A stretch of 30,579 nt of DNA. It comes from Chitinophagaceae bacterium UBA2791 (GTDB lineage Bacteria > Bacteroidota > Bacteroidia > Chitinophagales > Chitinophagaceae). Within the stretch, counting starts at the first letter, position 1. The number at the start of each line of letters is the position of its first letter. The stretch spans positions 1 to 30,579 of the forward strand of contig DEHV01000042.1 of the NCBI GenBank assembly GCA_002352105.1, written 5' to 3'. The notes under the pieces were generated by a model. It did not search any database, had not been told where the DNA came from, and was given only the letters and a program-made list of their open reading frames with translations. Both the position numbers and the translations under genes were made by a program. Positions 1 through 8,557 of the stretch are shown here, one piece after another.

Positions 1-1335
1 CGCGCCGTTTACCATACGGAAGCCGCCAAAATATGGAAGAATGCGCCTTATGTAGATGAAACCATACATTTCGCCGCGGGCAATTATAATGTTCCCAATC
101 CCGGGCCGATATGGGATAAGATAGAAGCGGATTTTGCTTATGCCGCCGCAAATCTGACAGAAACAAAAGCGCAGGTCGGCCGGCCCAATAAATGGGCGGC
201 TAAGGCATTCCAGGCAAAGGCGTTGATGTTCCAGGATAAATTTTCCGAAGCGCAACCGCTTTTAAATGATATCATCGCTAATGGGATTACTTCAAACGGT
301 CTTAAATACGACCTGGTGGATAAGTACGCCGATAATTTCAATGCGTTGACCAAAAACAATGAGGAATCGGTCTTCGCCGTTCAGATGTCTGTAAAAGACG
401 GTTCGAATGGCGCAAACGGGAATGCGGCAGACTGGCTGATCGGCATGTATGCAGGTCCTTCTACCTGCTGCGGGTATTTCCAACCTTCTTTTACTTTTGT
501 TAATTCTTTTAAAACAGACGCGGCTACTGGTCTGCCATTAATGAATACGTTCAATGATTTTGACGTAACCAATGATATGGGCCTGGAAAGCGCCGATCCG
601 TTTACCCCGTACACGGGAACCCTTGATCCGCGGTTAGATTATACTGTTGGAAGAAGGGGTATTCCTTATCTTGACTGGGGGCTTCATCCCGGTAAATCCT
701 GGATCAGGCAACAGGCCTGTGGAGGCCCTTATAGCCAGATCAAGAATACCTATTATAAGGCTGCAAAAGAAACCACCAGCGATGGCTCCGCGTCGGACAG
801 GACGGCCAATAACCTGGTCCTGATCCGGTTTGCCGACGTGCTGTTATGGGCCGCGGAAGTAGAAGTGGAAATAGGCAGCTTGTCGCTGGCGCAGCAATAT
901 GTGAACCGCGTCAGGACCCGGGCAGCCAATACGGACGGCTGGGTGAAGACCTATATCGATAATGCCGATCCCTCAAAAGGATTCACCAATACGCCGGCGG
1001 CCAATTACAATATAGGCTTATACACGAATGAATTTGAAACGCTGGGGAAAGATTTTGCCCGTGAAGCGGTTCGCTTTGAAAGAAAACTCGAACTGGGTAT
1101 GGAGGGACATCGGTTTTTCGATCTTCAGCGCTACGACAAAGGCACAGGATATATGGCTAATATCATCAATGCTTATATCCAGCATGAAACAAGCAGGCCG
1201 GGATATAATTATCTGTACATGAACGGAGCTACCTTTGTAAAAGGGAAACATGAACTTTTTCCTATTCCTTTAACGCAGATAGACCTGAGCGTTGTCGATG
1301 GCGCCCCCGTATTGAAACAGAACCCGAATTATTAA
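1..1335 (+). CDS. RagB/SusD-family outer-membrane nutrient-binding lipoprotein (3' part)
   Basis: The frame is open from base 1 to the stop at 1335, giving 444 residues; the signal peptide and lipobox lie outside the window. SusD-like proteins are surface lipoproteins that cap a TonB-dependent SusC channel and bind glycans or other nutrients. Visible family hallmarks are the TPR-like segment around 190-275 (NKWAAKAFQAKAL, then an amphipathic helix), the late segment REAVRFERKLELGMEGHRFFDLQRY around 1060-1130 (quoted in pieces: REAVRFERKLELGMEG, HRFFDLQRY), and the terminal FPIPLTQIDLS...LKQNPNY. The susC partner would be expected just upstream. A strong terminator follows, so the downstream esterase genes are probably transcribed separately. 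The ligand cannot be inferred; the adjacent esterases suggest an acylated glycan. Confidence 0.93.
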   Translation, partial: RAVYHTEAAKIWKNAPYVDETIHFAAGNYNVPNPGPIWDKIEADFAYAAANLTETKAQVGRPNKWAAKAFQAKALMFQDKFSEAQPLLNDIIANGITSNGLKYDLVDKYADNFNALTKNNEESVFAVQMSVKDGSNGANGNAADWLIGMYAGPSTCCGYFQPSFTFVNSFKTDAATGLPLMNTFNDFDVTNDMGLESADPFTPYTGTLDPRLDYTVGRRGIPYLDWGLHPGKSWIRQQACGGPYSQIKNTYYKAAKETTSDGSASDRTANNLVLIRFADVLLWAAEVEVEIGSLSLAQQYVNRVRTRAANTDGWVKTYIDNADPSKGFTNTPAANYNIGLYTNEFETLGKDFAREAVRFERKLELGMEGHRFFDLQRYDKGTGYMANIINAYIQHETSRPGYNYLYMNGATFVKGKHELFPIPLTQIDLSVVDGAPVLKQNPNY

Positions 1336-1400
1336 TAGCAGGGATTGAAAGAATGCAGAAAAGGCATAAGATAAATCCGACGCTATAGCAAGTGATAAAT

Positions 1401-1436
1401 GTCGGGTGAAGCTTGGTCTTCACCCGACATTTTAAT
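1401..1436 (+). terminator. Rho-independent terminator after the susD-like gene
   Basis: A perfect 11-bp stem, GTCGGGTGAAG (1401-1411) with CTTCACCCGAC (1418-1428), encloses a 6-base loop and is followed by ATTTTAAT. It lies 66 bases after the susD stop. The T-run is short, but the stem is long, perfect and G/C-rich at its base. Confidence 0.8.
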
Positions 1437-1549
1437 ATTGGATCTCCGGCCTGGCGCGTTTACCGATGATCCTCCGGCTTGCAGTCTTTGATATGGATGG
1501 CTATCCAACCCTGAGCCCGGTCTTTATTGTTTGTATTAAAAATAAGATC

Positions 1550-2677
1550 ATGAACAAATACGTGTTCCCGCTTTTATTGGCATGCGCTTGCCTGGTTTTA
1601 GGCGGTTTTTACGCCCCGGCGGCCAGCGCGCAGGAGAAGCTGTGGAGCGAACAGAAGCCCTGGGAAGGCGTTCCCGACCATTACCAGAAATGGAAGTTTC
1701 CCGATTTTCAGTTTCCGTCTACGCTGGCTGCCTGGAACAAGGAGAGGGTTAAGGTAGGCGAGACCCTGCAAGGATTGCTGGGCGATCTGCCTGCGCGTCC
1801 AAAACAGTTGAAGGTAAAGACCGTCTATAAAAAAAACATGAACGGTTATACGCTGGAAAAATTCCTGATCGATAACGAGGTAGATGGATGGATCCCCGGC
1901 TATATCGCGATTCCGGCCAATGTGAAGGGCAAGGTTCCCGTGATCCTGGGAATGCATGGGCACAGCAGCAATAAAGACAATGTTTTTGGTTCTCAATCCC
2001 ATACCGCCCAGGATGTATTGGCGCTGCTGCTTTCCAGGGGATATGCAGTGATCGCCATAGACAGTTATTTTAATGGGGAAAGACGCGGAACGGGCCCTGC
2101 CGGCGAAAGGGAGATGCAGGTTAACAGGGACGATCAGGAATACTCACAGTTCAAGCTTAACCTTTGGTTCGGCCGTTCCTTATGGGGGATGCAGCTTCGC
2201 GACGAACAGATCGCATTGGACTACCTGGCTACGCGCCCTGAAATAGATATGGAAAGGATCGGCGCCCAGGGAATGAGCATGGGCAGCACGCGGGCCTGGT
2301 GGTTGGCGGCTATTGATAACCGTATCAAGACTGTGGTTGGAGTGGCCTGCTTTACGCGTTACGAAGAAATTATTCAACAAAGGCAACTGGAAGCGCATGG
2401 GATCTATTATTTCGTTCCCGGAATGTTGCAGCATTTTGATACGGAAGCGGTCATGGGAATGCTTGCGCCCCGGCCTTTTCTGGCGCTGACCGGCGATAGC
2501 GACCGCGGTTCTCCGATCAGCGGCATGAGGGTATTAGAGAAAAAGTTAGACATCGTTTATTCCCTCTATAACAAGAAAGAACTGTTTAAAAGCATTATCT
2601 ATCCCGAGACTGGGCATGTGTATACGGATGACATGAAGGTTGAGATGGTTAGCTGGTTCGACAAATACCTGAAATAA
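1550..2677 (+). CDS. Exported alpha/beta hydrolase (dienelactone-hydrolase/acetyl-esterase-like), copy 1
   Basis: A 375-residue protein starting at ATG 1550. The frame extends further upstream, but this start gives a clean signal peptide (MNKYVFPLLLACACLVLGG, cleavage near ASA-QE at 27/28) and matches the start of the downstream paralogue. The alpha/beta-hydrolase signs are an oxyanion-type HGH at 136-138, the nucleophile elbow GMSMG with Ser243, a likely acid in GDSD (Asp316 or Asp318), and His356 in ETGHVYTDD. The mature protein begins EKLWSEQKPWEG. It probably hydrolyses an ester in the periplasm or outside the cell, perhaps an acetyl or other acyl group on a glycan; the substrate is inference. 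It is the first of a tandem pair (about 90% identical) downstream of a terminated susD-like gene. Confidence 0.88.
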   Translation: MNKYVFPLLLACACLVLGGFYAPAASAQEKLWSEQKPWEGVPDHYQKWKFPDFQFPSTLAAWNKERVKVGETLQGLLGDLPARPKQLKVKTVYKKNMNGYTLEKFLIDNEVDGWIPGYIAIPANVKGKVPVILGMHGHSSNKDNVFGSQSHTAQDVLALLLSRGYAVIAIDSYFNGERRGTGPAGEREMQVNRDDQEYSQFKLNLWFGRSLWGMQLRDEQIALDYLATRPEIDMERIGAQGMSMGSTRAWWLAAIDNRIKTVVGVACFTRYEEIIQQRQLEAHGIYYFVPGMLQHFDTEAVMGMLAPRPFLALTGDSDRGSPISGMRVLEKKLDIVYSLYNKKELFKSIIYPETGHVYTDDMKVEMVSWFDKYLK

Positions 2678-3323
2678 GGTTCGCGGATCAAATAAAAGAT
2701 AAGTTTCAAACATTATAGCCCGTGTTACGGCGCCGGCTGATTGATAAATTCCTTGCTATTAAAAATACGATCATGAACAGATATGCATACCCGTTTTTAT
2801 TGGCTTGCTTATGCCTAGTCTTAAATGTTTTTTATGTCCCTGCGGCCAACGCGCAGGAGAAGTTGTGGAGCGAACAAAAACCCTGGGAAGGCGTTCCGGA
2901 GCATTACCAGAAATGGAAGTTTCCCGATTTTCAGTTTCCGCCCACCCTGGCTGCCTGGAACAAGGACAGGGTTAAAGTCGGCGAGACCCTGCTGCGTTTG
3001 CTGGGCGATCTGCCTGCGCGCCCAAAACAGTTGAAAGTAAAGACCGTTTACAAGAAAAACATGAATGGTTATACGCTGGAAAAATTCCTGATCGATAACG
3101 AGGTGGATGGATGGATCCCCGGCTATATCGCGATCCCGACCAATGTGAAAGGCAAGGTTCCCGTGATCCTGGGAATGCACGGACATGGCAGCAGCAAGGA
3201 TAATATCTTCGGATCTAATTCCAATACCGCCCAGGATGTATTGGCGCTGCTGCTTTCCAGGGGATATGCAGTGATCGCCATAGACAGTTATTTTAATGGG
3301 GAAAGACGCGGAACGGGCCCTGC
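2001..3323 (+). repeat. 100-base perfectly identical block shared by the tandem esterases (2001-2100 and 3224-3323)
   Basis: Bases 2001-2100 and 3224-3323 are identical at all 100 positions, whereas the flanking parts of the two genes differ frequently, including at synonymous sites (for example ATTGATAACCGT against ATCGACAACCGC further on). The block covers the residues from just after the oxyanion loop to RRGTGPAG. It could sustain homologous recombination between the copies or be the trace of recent gene conversion. Confidence 0.85.
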
Positions 3324-3900
3324 AGGCGACAGAGAGATGCAATCGGGCAGGGCCGATCAGGAGCTCTCGCAGTTCAAGATCAACCTTTGGTTCGGCCGTT
3401 CCTTGTGGGGAATGCAGCTCCGCGACGAACAGATCGCATTGGACTACTTGGCTACGCGTCCTGAAATAGATATGGAAAGGATCGGCGCCCAGGGAATGAG
3501 CATGGGCAGTACCCGCGCCTGGTGGCTGGCGGCTATCGACAACCGCATCAAGACTGTGGTTGGAGTGGCCTGCTTCACGCGTTATGAAGAGCTTATCCAG
3601 CAAAGGGAACTGGTTGCTCACGGGATCTATTATTTTGTTCCGGGGATGCTACAGCATTTTGATACGGAGGCCGTCATGGGGATGATCGCTCCCCGGCCCT
3701 TCCTGGTCCTTACCGGCGATAGCGACAAGGGCTCCCCGATCAGCGGTATGAAAACATTGGAGCAAAAACTGGATATCGTTTATTCCCTGTATAAAAAGAA
3801 AGAACAGTTCAAAAGTATTATCTATCCCGAAACAGGGCATGTATATACAGATGACATGAAGGTTGAAATGGTTAGTTGGTTCGACAAATACCTGAAATAA
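2773..3900 (+). CDS. Exported alpha/beta hydrolase (dienelactone-hydrolase/acetyl-esterase-like), copy 2
   Basis: A 375-residue tandem paralogue of the preceding gene, exactly the same length with no gaps and about 37 substitutions by eye. ATG 2773 is chosen because it aligns with the start of copy 1 and opens a signal peptide ending near ANA-QE. The catalytic positions are all kept: HGH 136-138, GMSMG with Ser243, GDSD at 315-318, and His356. Changes cluster in the signal peptide, around residues 139-151 beside the oxyanion loop, and at 187-203 in a possible lid region, so substrate preference may differ. About 17 bases before each ATG (TATTAAAAATA.GATCATG) are shared, which marks the left edge of the duplicated unit. 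The 95-base spacer has no obvious terminator, so co-transcription with copy 1 is likely. Confidence 0.88.
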   Translation: MNRYAYPFLLACLCLVLNVFYVPAANAQEKLWSEQKPWEGVPEHYQKWKFPDFQFPPTLAAWNKDRVKVGETLLRLLGDLPARPKQLKVKTVYKKNMNGYTLEKFLIDNEVDGWIPGYIAIPTNVKGKVPVILGMHGHGSSKDNIFGSNSNTAQDVLALLLSRGYAVIAIDSYFNGERRGTGPAGDREMQSGRADQELSQFKINLWFGRSLWGMQLRDEQIALDYLATRPEIDMERIGAQGMSMGSTRAWWLAAIDNRIKTVVGVACFTRYEELIQQRELVAHGIYYFVPGMLQHFDTEAVMGMIAPRPFLVLTGDSDKGSPISGMKTLEQKLDIVYSLYKKKEQFKSIIYPETGHVYTDDMKVEMVSWFDKYLK

Positions 3901-4022
3901 GGTTTGCGCGTCGACGACATAAAGGTTAAAACGCGATAGCCTTTTCGCAGCGATTGCGAACGTTTAATACCGGGCGGCTCAGATCGCATGAACAACAGCG
4001 TTTTGCAGAAAGTTTGTATATG

Positions 4023-4060
4023 CATGTCGTATCGGTTTACCGGTACGGCATGTTTGTTTT
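4023..4060 (+). terminator. Rho-independent terminator after the esterase pair
   Basis: CATGTCGTATCGG (4023-4035) pairs with CCGGTACGGCATG (4040-4052) over 13 bp around a TTTA loop and is followed by TTTGTTTTG. Two of the pairs are G-U only when read on the plus strand and become A-C mismatches on the minus strand. That assigns the terminator to the rightward esterase genes rather than to the convergent operon ending at 4125. Confidence 0.75.
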
Positions 4061-4124
4061 GCTCCGGTATGGCGAATAAATCTGACGCTGAATATCTGCT
4101 GCGACGCTAAAAACGGATCAGTTC

Positions 4125-4469
4125 TTAGGCATTCCTATCCTTAGGCTGGTAGAGGATAGAGGTCACGACGGATAACAGCAATCCAAAAAGCATTGCCCAC
4201 CAGAAATTCTTAACCTGGAATCCATCCAGTATCTTATCCGCCAGTAATATGATGAGCGCATTGATGACAAACAGGAAAAGGCCAAAGGTCAACAGGGTGA
4301 TCGGAAGCGTAAGCAGGATCAGAATGGGTTTCACAATAGCGTTCAGCACAGCCAGGGTGAGAGCCAGTAAAATAGCGGTCCAGAAAGAATCCATAGTTAC
4401 GCCGCCTAGTATATAAGAAAGCGCAAAAGCGACAACGGAAACGATGATGATTCGTACGAGTGCATTCAT
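4125..4469 (-). CDS. Small four-helix membrane protein, phage-holin superfamily IV / YvlD-like
   Basis: A 114-residue, very hydrophobic protein with about four predicted membrane segments (about 5-22, 28-46, 50-76 and 88-107) and a short polar tail (YQPKDRNA). The pattern NAIVKPILILLTLPITLLTFGLF is typical of the PF04020 / YvlD family, which is named for similarity to mycobacteriophage holins but is widespread in bacterial chromosomes without any lysis role; its function is poorly known. It begins 29 bases after the gntP stop and is read in the same direction, so it is probably the last gene of the hydrolase-GntP operon. No phage genes are nearby, so a holin role is not supported. Confidence 0.85.
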   Translation of the reverse strand: MNALVRIIIVSVVAFALSYILGGVTMDSFWTAILLALTLAVLNAIVKPILILLTLPITLLTFGLFLFVINALIILLADKILDGFQVKNFWWAMLFGLLLSVVTSILYQPKDRNA

Positions 4470-4498
4470 GGCGACGATTTTAAAATAACGGCGTTGGT

Positions 4499-5839
4499 TT
4501 ATAACAATATTAAAGATAAGATATAGGTTGATGCCAGGGCGGTAAGTCCCATTAATAAGGTAGCTACCGAGTAGGTCTTTAACATCGCTTTCATATCAAG
4601 CCCCGAAAATTTAGCAATTACCCAAAAATACGCGTCATTGGCATGCGAGATCATCATGGAACCGGCGCCCATTGCCAATACGCAAAGCATCCTGCCGTTT
4701 TCATTGTCTAATCCCAGCGTAGGCAACAATGGGAAAATAATGGAGGCTGCGGTGATAATGGCTACGGTCGAGGATCCCTGCGCTGTTTTCAGGACAAAGG
4801 TGAGCAGGAAGGGGAAAAAGAGCCCCATTGCTGCGATGGGCAGCGCGTCGCTGAAATGCTCCCCGATCTTTACCGCAGCCAGCACGGCGCCGAAAGCTCC
4901 GCCGGCGCCAATGATCACCAGGATGCCGCCGGCTTTTTCAGCGCCTTCCTGTAACAGCGCGCCCAGGCTGCTTTTCTTCATCGGCCGCATGGAGTTTAAG
5001 GCCAGCGCAATGCCGATGGCCAGCGCGATGGACGGATCTCCGACGGCCATGATGATCTTTAACCACAGGCTGTCGTCAAGATGTTCTACCGTGATAAACG
5101 ATTTGATCGCGATCAGCAGGATGGGTATCAGCACAGGCAGGAACGCGCTCGCGACGGAGGGAAGCCTGTTGTTTTCGTCTTTCTCCGCGGTCTCAGGTTC
5201 CCTGGCGTCGACGGAAGCAGGGAATTTCTTTCCCGCATATGCCGCCCATATATAGCCGATAATGGCAGAAGGTATTGCGATCAGGATACCCCAAAGGATC
5301 AGTTTTCCGAAATCTACCCCAATGATGCCTGCTGCAGAAGCTGCTCCCGGATGCGGGGGGATCAGGCAGTGAACCGAATAAAGGCCGGTGGCCAGCGATA
5401 CGGCCATGACAGCCATGGAGATACCGGTTCGTTTTGCCAGCGAATTATTAAGACCGCTCAAAACAATATATCCCGAATCGCAGAAAATAGGCATTCCGAC
5501 CACGAAGCCGGTAATGCTCATCGAAAGCGCGGCTTTTTTTTCGCCCACCTTGCGGAGAATATAAGCGGCCATCACCCTGGTGCCTCCGGTATGTTCCAGG
5601 ATAACGCCAAGCGTGGTGCCCAGAACGATGATCAGTCCCAGCGACTTCATGATATGACCAAATCCCTCTTTGATAGCGGTCATCACTTCTTCAAAGGAAA
5701 GCTGAACGCTTAACCCGACGATGAAACAGGCGATCAGGAGCGCAAAAAATGCATGTATCCTGAATTTTGCCGTAAGAATTACGATAACCGCAATGCCGAT
5801 TAATAAGCAGGAAAGGACATAGAGGAAATGAAGGTTCAT
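4499..5839 (-). CDS. GntP-family sugar-acid:H+ symporter (gluconate permease-like)
   Basis: A 446-residue polytopic inner-membrane protein, the usual size for the GntP family, with roughly 12-14 hydrophobic segments. Family marks are GMPIFCDSGYIVL (115-127), PPHPGAASAAG (161-171), the GGAFGAVL segment near 310, and the TAQGSSTVAI motif around residue 350. GntP proteins import gluconate and related hydroxy-acids with protons; the real substrate here is unknown. Its start overlaps the stop of the upstream secreted hydrolase by 4 bases (ATGA, 5836-5839), which indicates translational coupling. The pairing suggests that the hydrolase releases an organic or sugar acid that this permease takes up; that link is inference. 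Confidence 0.93.
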   Translation of the reverse strand: MNLHFLYVLSCLLIGIAVIVILTAKFRIHAFFALLIACFIVGLSVQLSFEEVMTAIKEGFGHIMKSLGLIIVLGTTLGVILEHTGGTRVMAAYILRKVGEKKAALSMSITGFVVGMPIFCDSGYIVLSGLNNSLAKRTGISMAVMAVSLATGLYSVHCLIPPHPGAASAAGIIGVDFGKLILWGILIAIPSAIIGYIWAAYAGKKFPASVDAREPETAEKDENNRLPSVASAFLPVLIPILLIAIKSFITVEHLDDSLWLKIIMAVGDPSIALAIGIALALNSMRPMKKSSLGALLQEGAEKAGGILVIIGAGGAFGAVLAAVKIGEHFSDALPIAAMGLFFPFLLTFVLKTAQGSSTVAIITAASIIFPLLPTLGLDNENGRMLCVLAMGAGSMMISHANDAYFWVIAKFSGLDMKAMLKTYSVATLLMGLTALASTYILSLILL

Positions 5840-6996
5840 TTTTTCTTCGTTATGCCGTTGTATTTAAGAAAATGCTCAAAGAAAAGACAGAGCTGTTCAT
5901 TGGATTCTGCATTGGGCGCATGGGTCGGCCTGTTCGTCATGGCTACGCGGTTTTCGTATCCGAGGAATCTGTTCAGGTCGATCGCGTGATTGAGCGGCGC
6001 CCATCTTTCCGGCTGATCTTCCGAGCCTCCGGATACCAGGAAGGGCCGGGGCGCCATCAAAGCGTGCAGCTCGTGCAGATCATATCCTTCTCTTCTAAGC
6101 TTAGGATATATCCCTTTGTTTTCTGCGCCGATATCAGCGACGGTAGAATCCAGCTCTGACCATGGCGGAGGATAATATCCCAGGTACCAGGGATCGTCAT
6201 AATTAACATTGGGACGGGTATCGTCAAACACGATACCCAGGTCGGACCATGCGCCGCAGGCATATTTTTCATAAAGACAGGAGGCGAACATCGACCATTT
6301 GCCCCCATAGGAATGACCGGTAACGCCCACTCGTTTCGGGTCCACATAGGGAAGCCTGGATACCAGGTTGTAGGCGTTGGCCGCCAGGTAGGCAAGCATG
6401 GAAAGCGGTTGTATCTCTGCGTTATGATAATCGGGATAGTACTGGTGATACGGTTTTTCCCTGACTATGGCGTCTATGCCGGTCGACAATACCACAAATC
6501 CGCGCTTGACCAGCTGTACGCCAAAGTCCCTGTCCGGTCTCTTTAATCCCACTGCCGTCTCAGGCTCATAGAATACCGTAACAACGGCAGGTTTTACTCC
6601 TTTTTCATCCGGCACAAGCAGATAGCCCTTTGCTTTTTCTCCCCGGCGCCAGACGTATTCAATATGATATCGGGTATAACCTTCCTGGCGAACGGAATCG
6701 AGGATATCGAACGTGGGCTTCTTGATCAGCCGGGGCCAATGCCCCATCATATCATGCCAGCGGCGTAGAATTTCCTTTCTTCTTTTTTTCCAGTCGGCCG
6801 GCGTTTTTACTTCGCGTCCGTCATAAAATTTTAAGGGGCTGCGGTAGTTGCCGTATTGGCCTGCATATTCCGGGGGAGGCGAAAAATACGGTTGAATTTT
6901 CTGCCATACGCTATCCGGTTCCTGCTGCGCATCCGCTGCGTTATAAAAACCCGGGATAATAAAAATGAGTAATAAAAAAAGCGTCTTTTTTGTCAT
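5836..6996 (-). CDS. Secreted alpha/beta hydrolase (esterase / prolyl-oligopeptidase-like fold)
   Basis: A 386-residue protein with a signal peptide (MTKKTLFLLLIFIIPGFYNA, cleavage near ADA-QQ). It carries the opening FYDGREVKTPADWKKRR...GHWP seen in exported carbohydrate-esterase-like hydrolases, then the nucleophile elbow GHSYGG with Ser229, the strand MAPRPFLVSGGSED with Asp327 (or Glu326) as the likely acid, and His359 in RPTHAP. This makes a plausible Ser-Asp-His triad. The GHSYGGK elbow differs from the GCSRxGKG of classical CE15 glucuronoyl esterases, so I do not assign that family. It is the first gene of a leftward unit, overlaps gntP by 4 bases, and probably works with it. No convincing Bacteroidota promoter was seen in the 166 bases before it. 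Confidence 0.85.
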   Translation of the reverse strand: MTKKTLFLLLIFIIPGFYNAADAQQEPDSVWQKIQPYFSPPPEYAGQYGNYRSPLKFYDGREVKTPADWKKRRKEILRRWHDMMGHWPRLIKKPTFDILDSVRQEGYTRYHIEYVWRRGEKAKGYLLVPDEKGVKPAVVTVFYEPETAVGLKRPDRDFGVQLVKRGFVVLSTGIDAIVREKPYHQYYPDYHNAEIQPLSMLAYLAANAYNLVSRLPYVDPKRVGVTGHSYGGKWSMFASCLYEKYACGAWSDLGIVFDDTRPNVNYDDPWYLGYYPPPWSELDSTVADIGAENKGIYPKLRREGYDLHELHALMAPRPFLVSGGSEDQPERWAPLNHAIDLNRFLGYENRVAMTNRPTHAPNAESNEQLCLFFEHFLKYNGITKKK

Positions 6997-7162
6997 GATG
7001 GCGAAGCGCTTAATAAATGAATCAGGTCCTGCAATAAGTGATAAATATACGTCAACATTATGGTAAATAACAAAATAGGCAGTTGCTACTCGATTGCAGC
7101 TTTAACGCTTTATGCGAACGCGGATAAAAATTCAAAATGATCCGCTACAAAACGGGAATGGA

Positions 7163-8260
7163 CTATCCGCCCTTGCCCCAGCGGCCGACGCGTTGATCAA
7201 TAAAACGGATCAGGCTTTCGCTCATTTTTTTGTGATCGTTTATTTTGGGATGCCACTCTTTGTTGATGTATTCGAAGAAATGAGCATGGATTTTCGGATC
7301 TTGTAAACGCGATACCGCTTTTTCAATATAACCCGGCCATGGCGAGCCTGGCTTAACGGCGTCCATGCTTCCTAATACGCAAATAATATGAGCATTGGGA
7401 TAATGCCCCCTGATCAGGGATATAAATCTTTCATAAGCGTCAATAAAAAATGCTGCTCCGGGCGCGGCTTCGCCAAACCTGTATTTAAACTGGCTATGAT
7501 CAGGCAGCTCCGCCAGGGAGTGGTCATTTTGAAAAAGGTTGATGACGACGATATCGGGCTCCGCCTTGGAAAAATCCCAGACGCTGGCGGAGTCGAACGG
7601 ATCAAAGCAGTTATACATATCCGTCATAATCTGTCGAAACCAGCTGACGGTCAGCCCGATGCCGCTTCTTGCGATACAGGAATAGGCGGCATTGTAATGC
7701 CTGGCTGTTAGCGCGCCATAGCTCAGGTAATTGTTTGAATATAATCCGCCTCCTGAGTCTCCCTCAAGATTTTCATTAGCCGCGCCGACTGTAATGGAAT
7801 TTCCGTAAAACTCGATCATTCTGGTCTGAGCGGGAGTGGAGATCGGCCTGGTCCTTTCGTCATACTCAAATCCATAGAACAGGGTGGAGCCTTCGCCCCA
7901 TCCTGTTCTGCGGAACAGTTCGACGGTATGCCTGCCTCTTGGCAACCCGGAGGCCAAGACATAGGACTTTTTAAGGCTGTCCGGTTTTATCATGTAAACG
8001 CTGTCGTCGTCGATGATCACATTATAGTAGTTTCGTCCGTGTTGGTCGCTTAGCGTAGCCCTGACCCCCGTGCCTTTAAAGCTGGTCTTAATGGAAGACC
8101 CTGGCCAGTATAAGGTCGCGGCAGTATCCTTCACGGCTATTCTTCCGTTGTAGCGGATCTTTGTATTGTCGGGCGCGAAGGTTTTTTTGACTGCCGAGCA
8201 GCCGCTGACAAGCATAATGATGGTCCCGGACAGCAGGAGGGAAAAAACAGATTGATTCAT
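7163..8260 (-). CDS. Lipoprotein SGNH/GDSL esterase, carbohydrate esterase family 2-like
   Basis: The longest frame starts at 8335, but the ATG at 8260 begins a textbook lipoprotein signal peptide (hydrophobic run, then LVSGC with Cys21), so the mature enzyme of this 365-residue product is probably lipid-anchored. An N-terminal beta-sandwich-like half (about 30-135) precedes the SGNH domain, as in CE2 acetyl-xylan esterases. The catalytic motif TRMIEFYGNSITVG holds Ser155; block III NLFQND holds Asn245; and the C-terminal HPKINDHKKM holds His343, with His337 nearby. CE2 enzymes deacetylate xylan, glucomannan or sugars. It stands alone on this strand, 166 bases from the next leftward gene and divergent from the gene at 8558. 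Confidence 0.88.
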   Translation of the reverse strand: MNQSVFSLLLSGTIIMLVSGCSAVKKTFAPDNTKIRYNGRIAVKDTAATLYWPGSSIKTSFKGTGVRATLSDQHGRNYYNVIIDDDSVYMIKPDSLKKSYVLASGLPRGRHTVELFRRTGWGEGSTLFYGFEYDERTRPISTPAQTRMIEFYGNSITVGAANENLEGDSGGGLYSNNYLSYGALTARHYNAAYSCIARSGIGLTVSWFRQIMTDMYNCFDPFDSASVWDFSKAEPDIVVINLFQNDHSLAELPDHSQFKYRFGEAAPGAAFFIDAYERFISLIRGHYPNAHIICVLGSMDAVKPGSPWPGYIEKAVSRLQDPKIHAHFFEYINKEWHPKINDHKKMSESLIRFIDQRVGRWGKGG

Positions 8261-8557
8261 TGCAGTCGGTTGGTTTAAATGATGATCGGCCCTATTGCTA
8301 TGAGAAGAAACATTTGTTCGCAAGGATCGGCGCATTAAAAATAGTTCAAGGTTTTATAATCGGCGTATAAATTTTGGAGCAGATCTCTTAGGATTTTTAT
8401 CCGCTGCTACCGATGCCTAACGGCGCTTATCGCATACCTGCTCCGGCAGCTATCGCCTCTGTTTAAAATTTTTAAGGTTTAATGTCTTACCCCTGGTACT
8501 TATTGCGTCTTATACCATCTGCGTTCCATTGCTGCAACCCATACTAACTATCATACC
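8261..8557. other. Divergent intergenic region between the CE2-like esterase and the 631-residue protein
   Basis: This AT-rich spacer should hold both divergent promoters. The nearest plus-strand resemblance to a Bacteroidota -7 box is TAAATTTTG near 8368, which has one base too many in the spacer and would leave a long leader, so I do not call it. No hairpin, repeat or small gene is convincing. The upstream-extended esterase frame (8261-8335) is most likely leader sequence. Confidence 0.5.

Noticed and set aside
2821..3621. 266-codon minus-strand open frame inside the second tandem esterase
   Set aside because: It is fully antisense to a clear enzyme gene with an intact catalytic triad; its length reflects codon bias of the real gene.
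4125..4469. Phage holin, hinting at a prophage
   Set aside because: The similarity is to the chromosomal YvlD/superfamily IV group; no endolysin, structural or integrase gene is near, and it sits in a metabolic operon.
4638..5713. Two overlapping plus-strand open frames opposite the gntP-like gene
   Set aside because: They mirror a clear polytopic transporter; no start context or domain supports them.
5836..6996. CE15 glucuronoyl esterase assignment
   Set aside because: The elbow is GHSYGGK rather than the CE15 GCSRxGKG, so the family cannot be claimed from sequence alone.
7120..7145. Inverted repeat GCGGAT/ATCCGC after the CE2-like gene
   Set aside because: It has only 6 bp of stem with a 14-base loop; too weak to call as a terminator.
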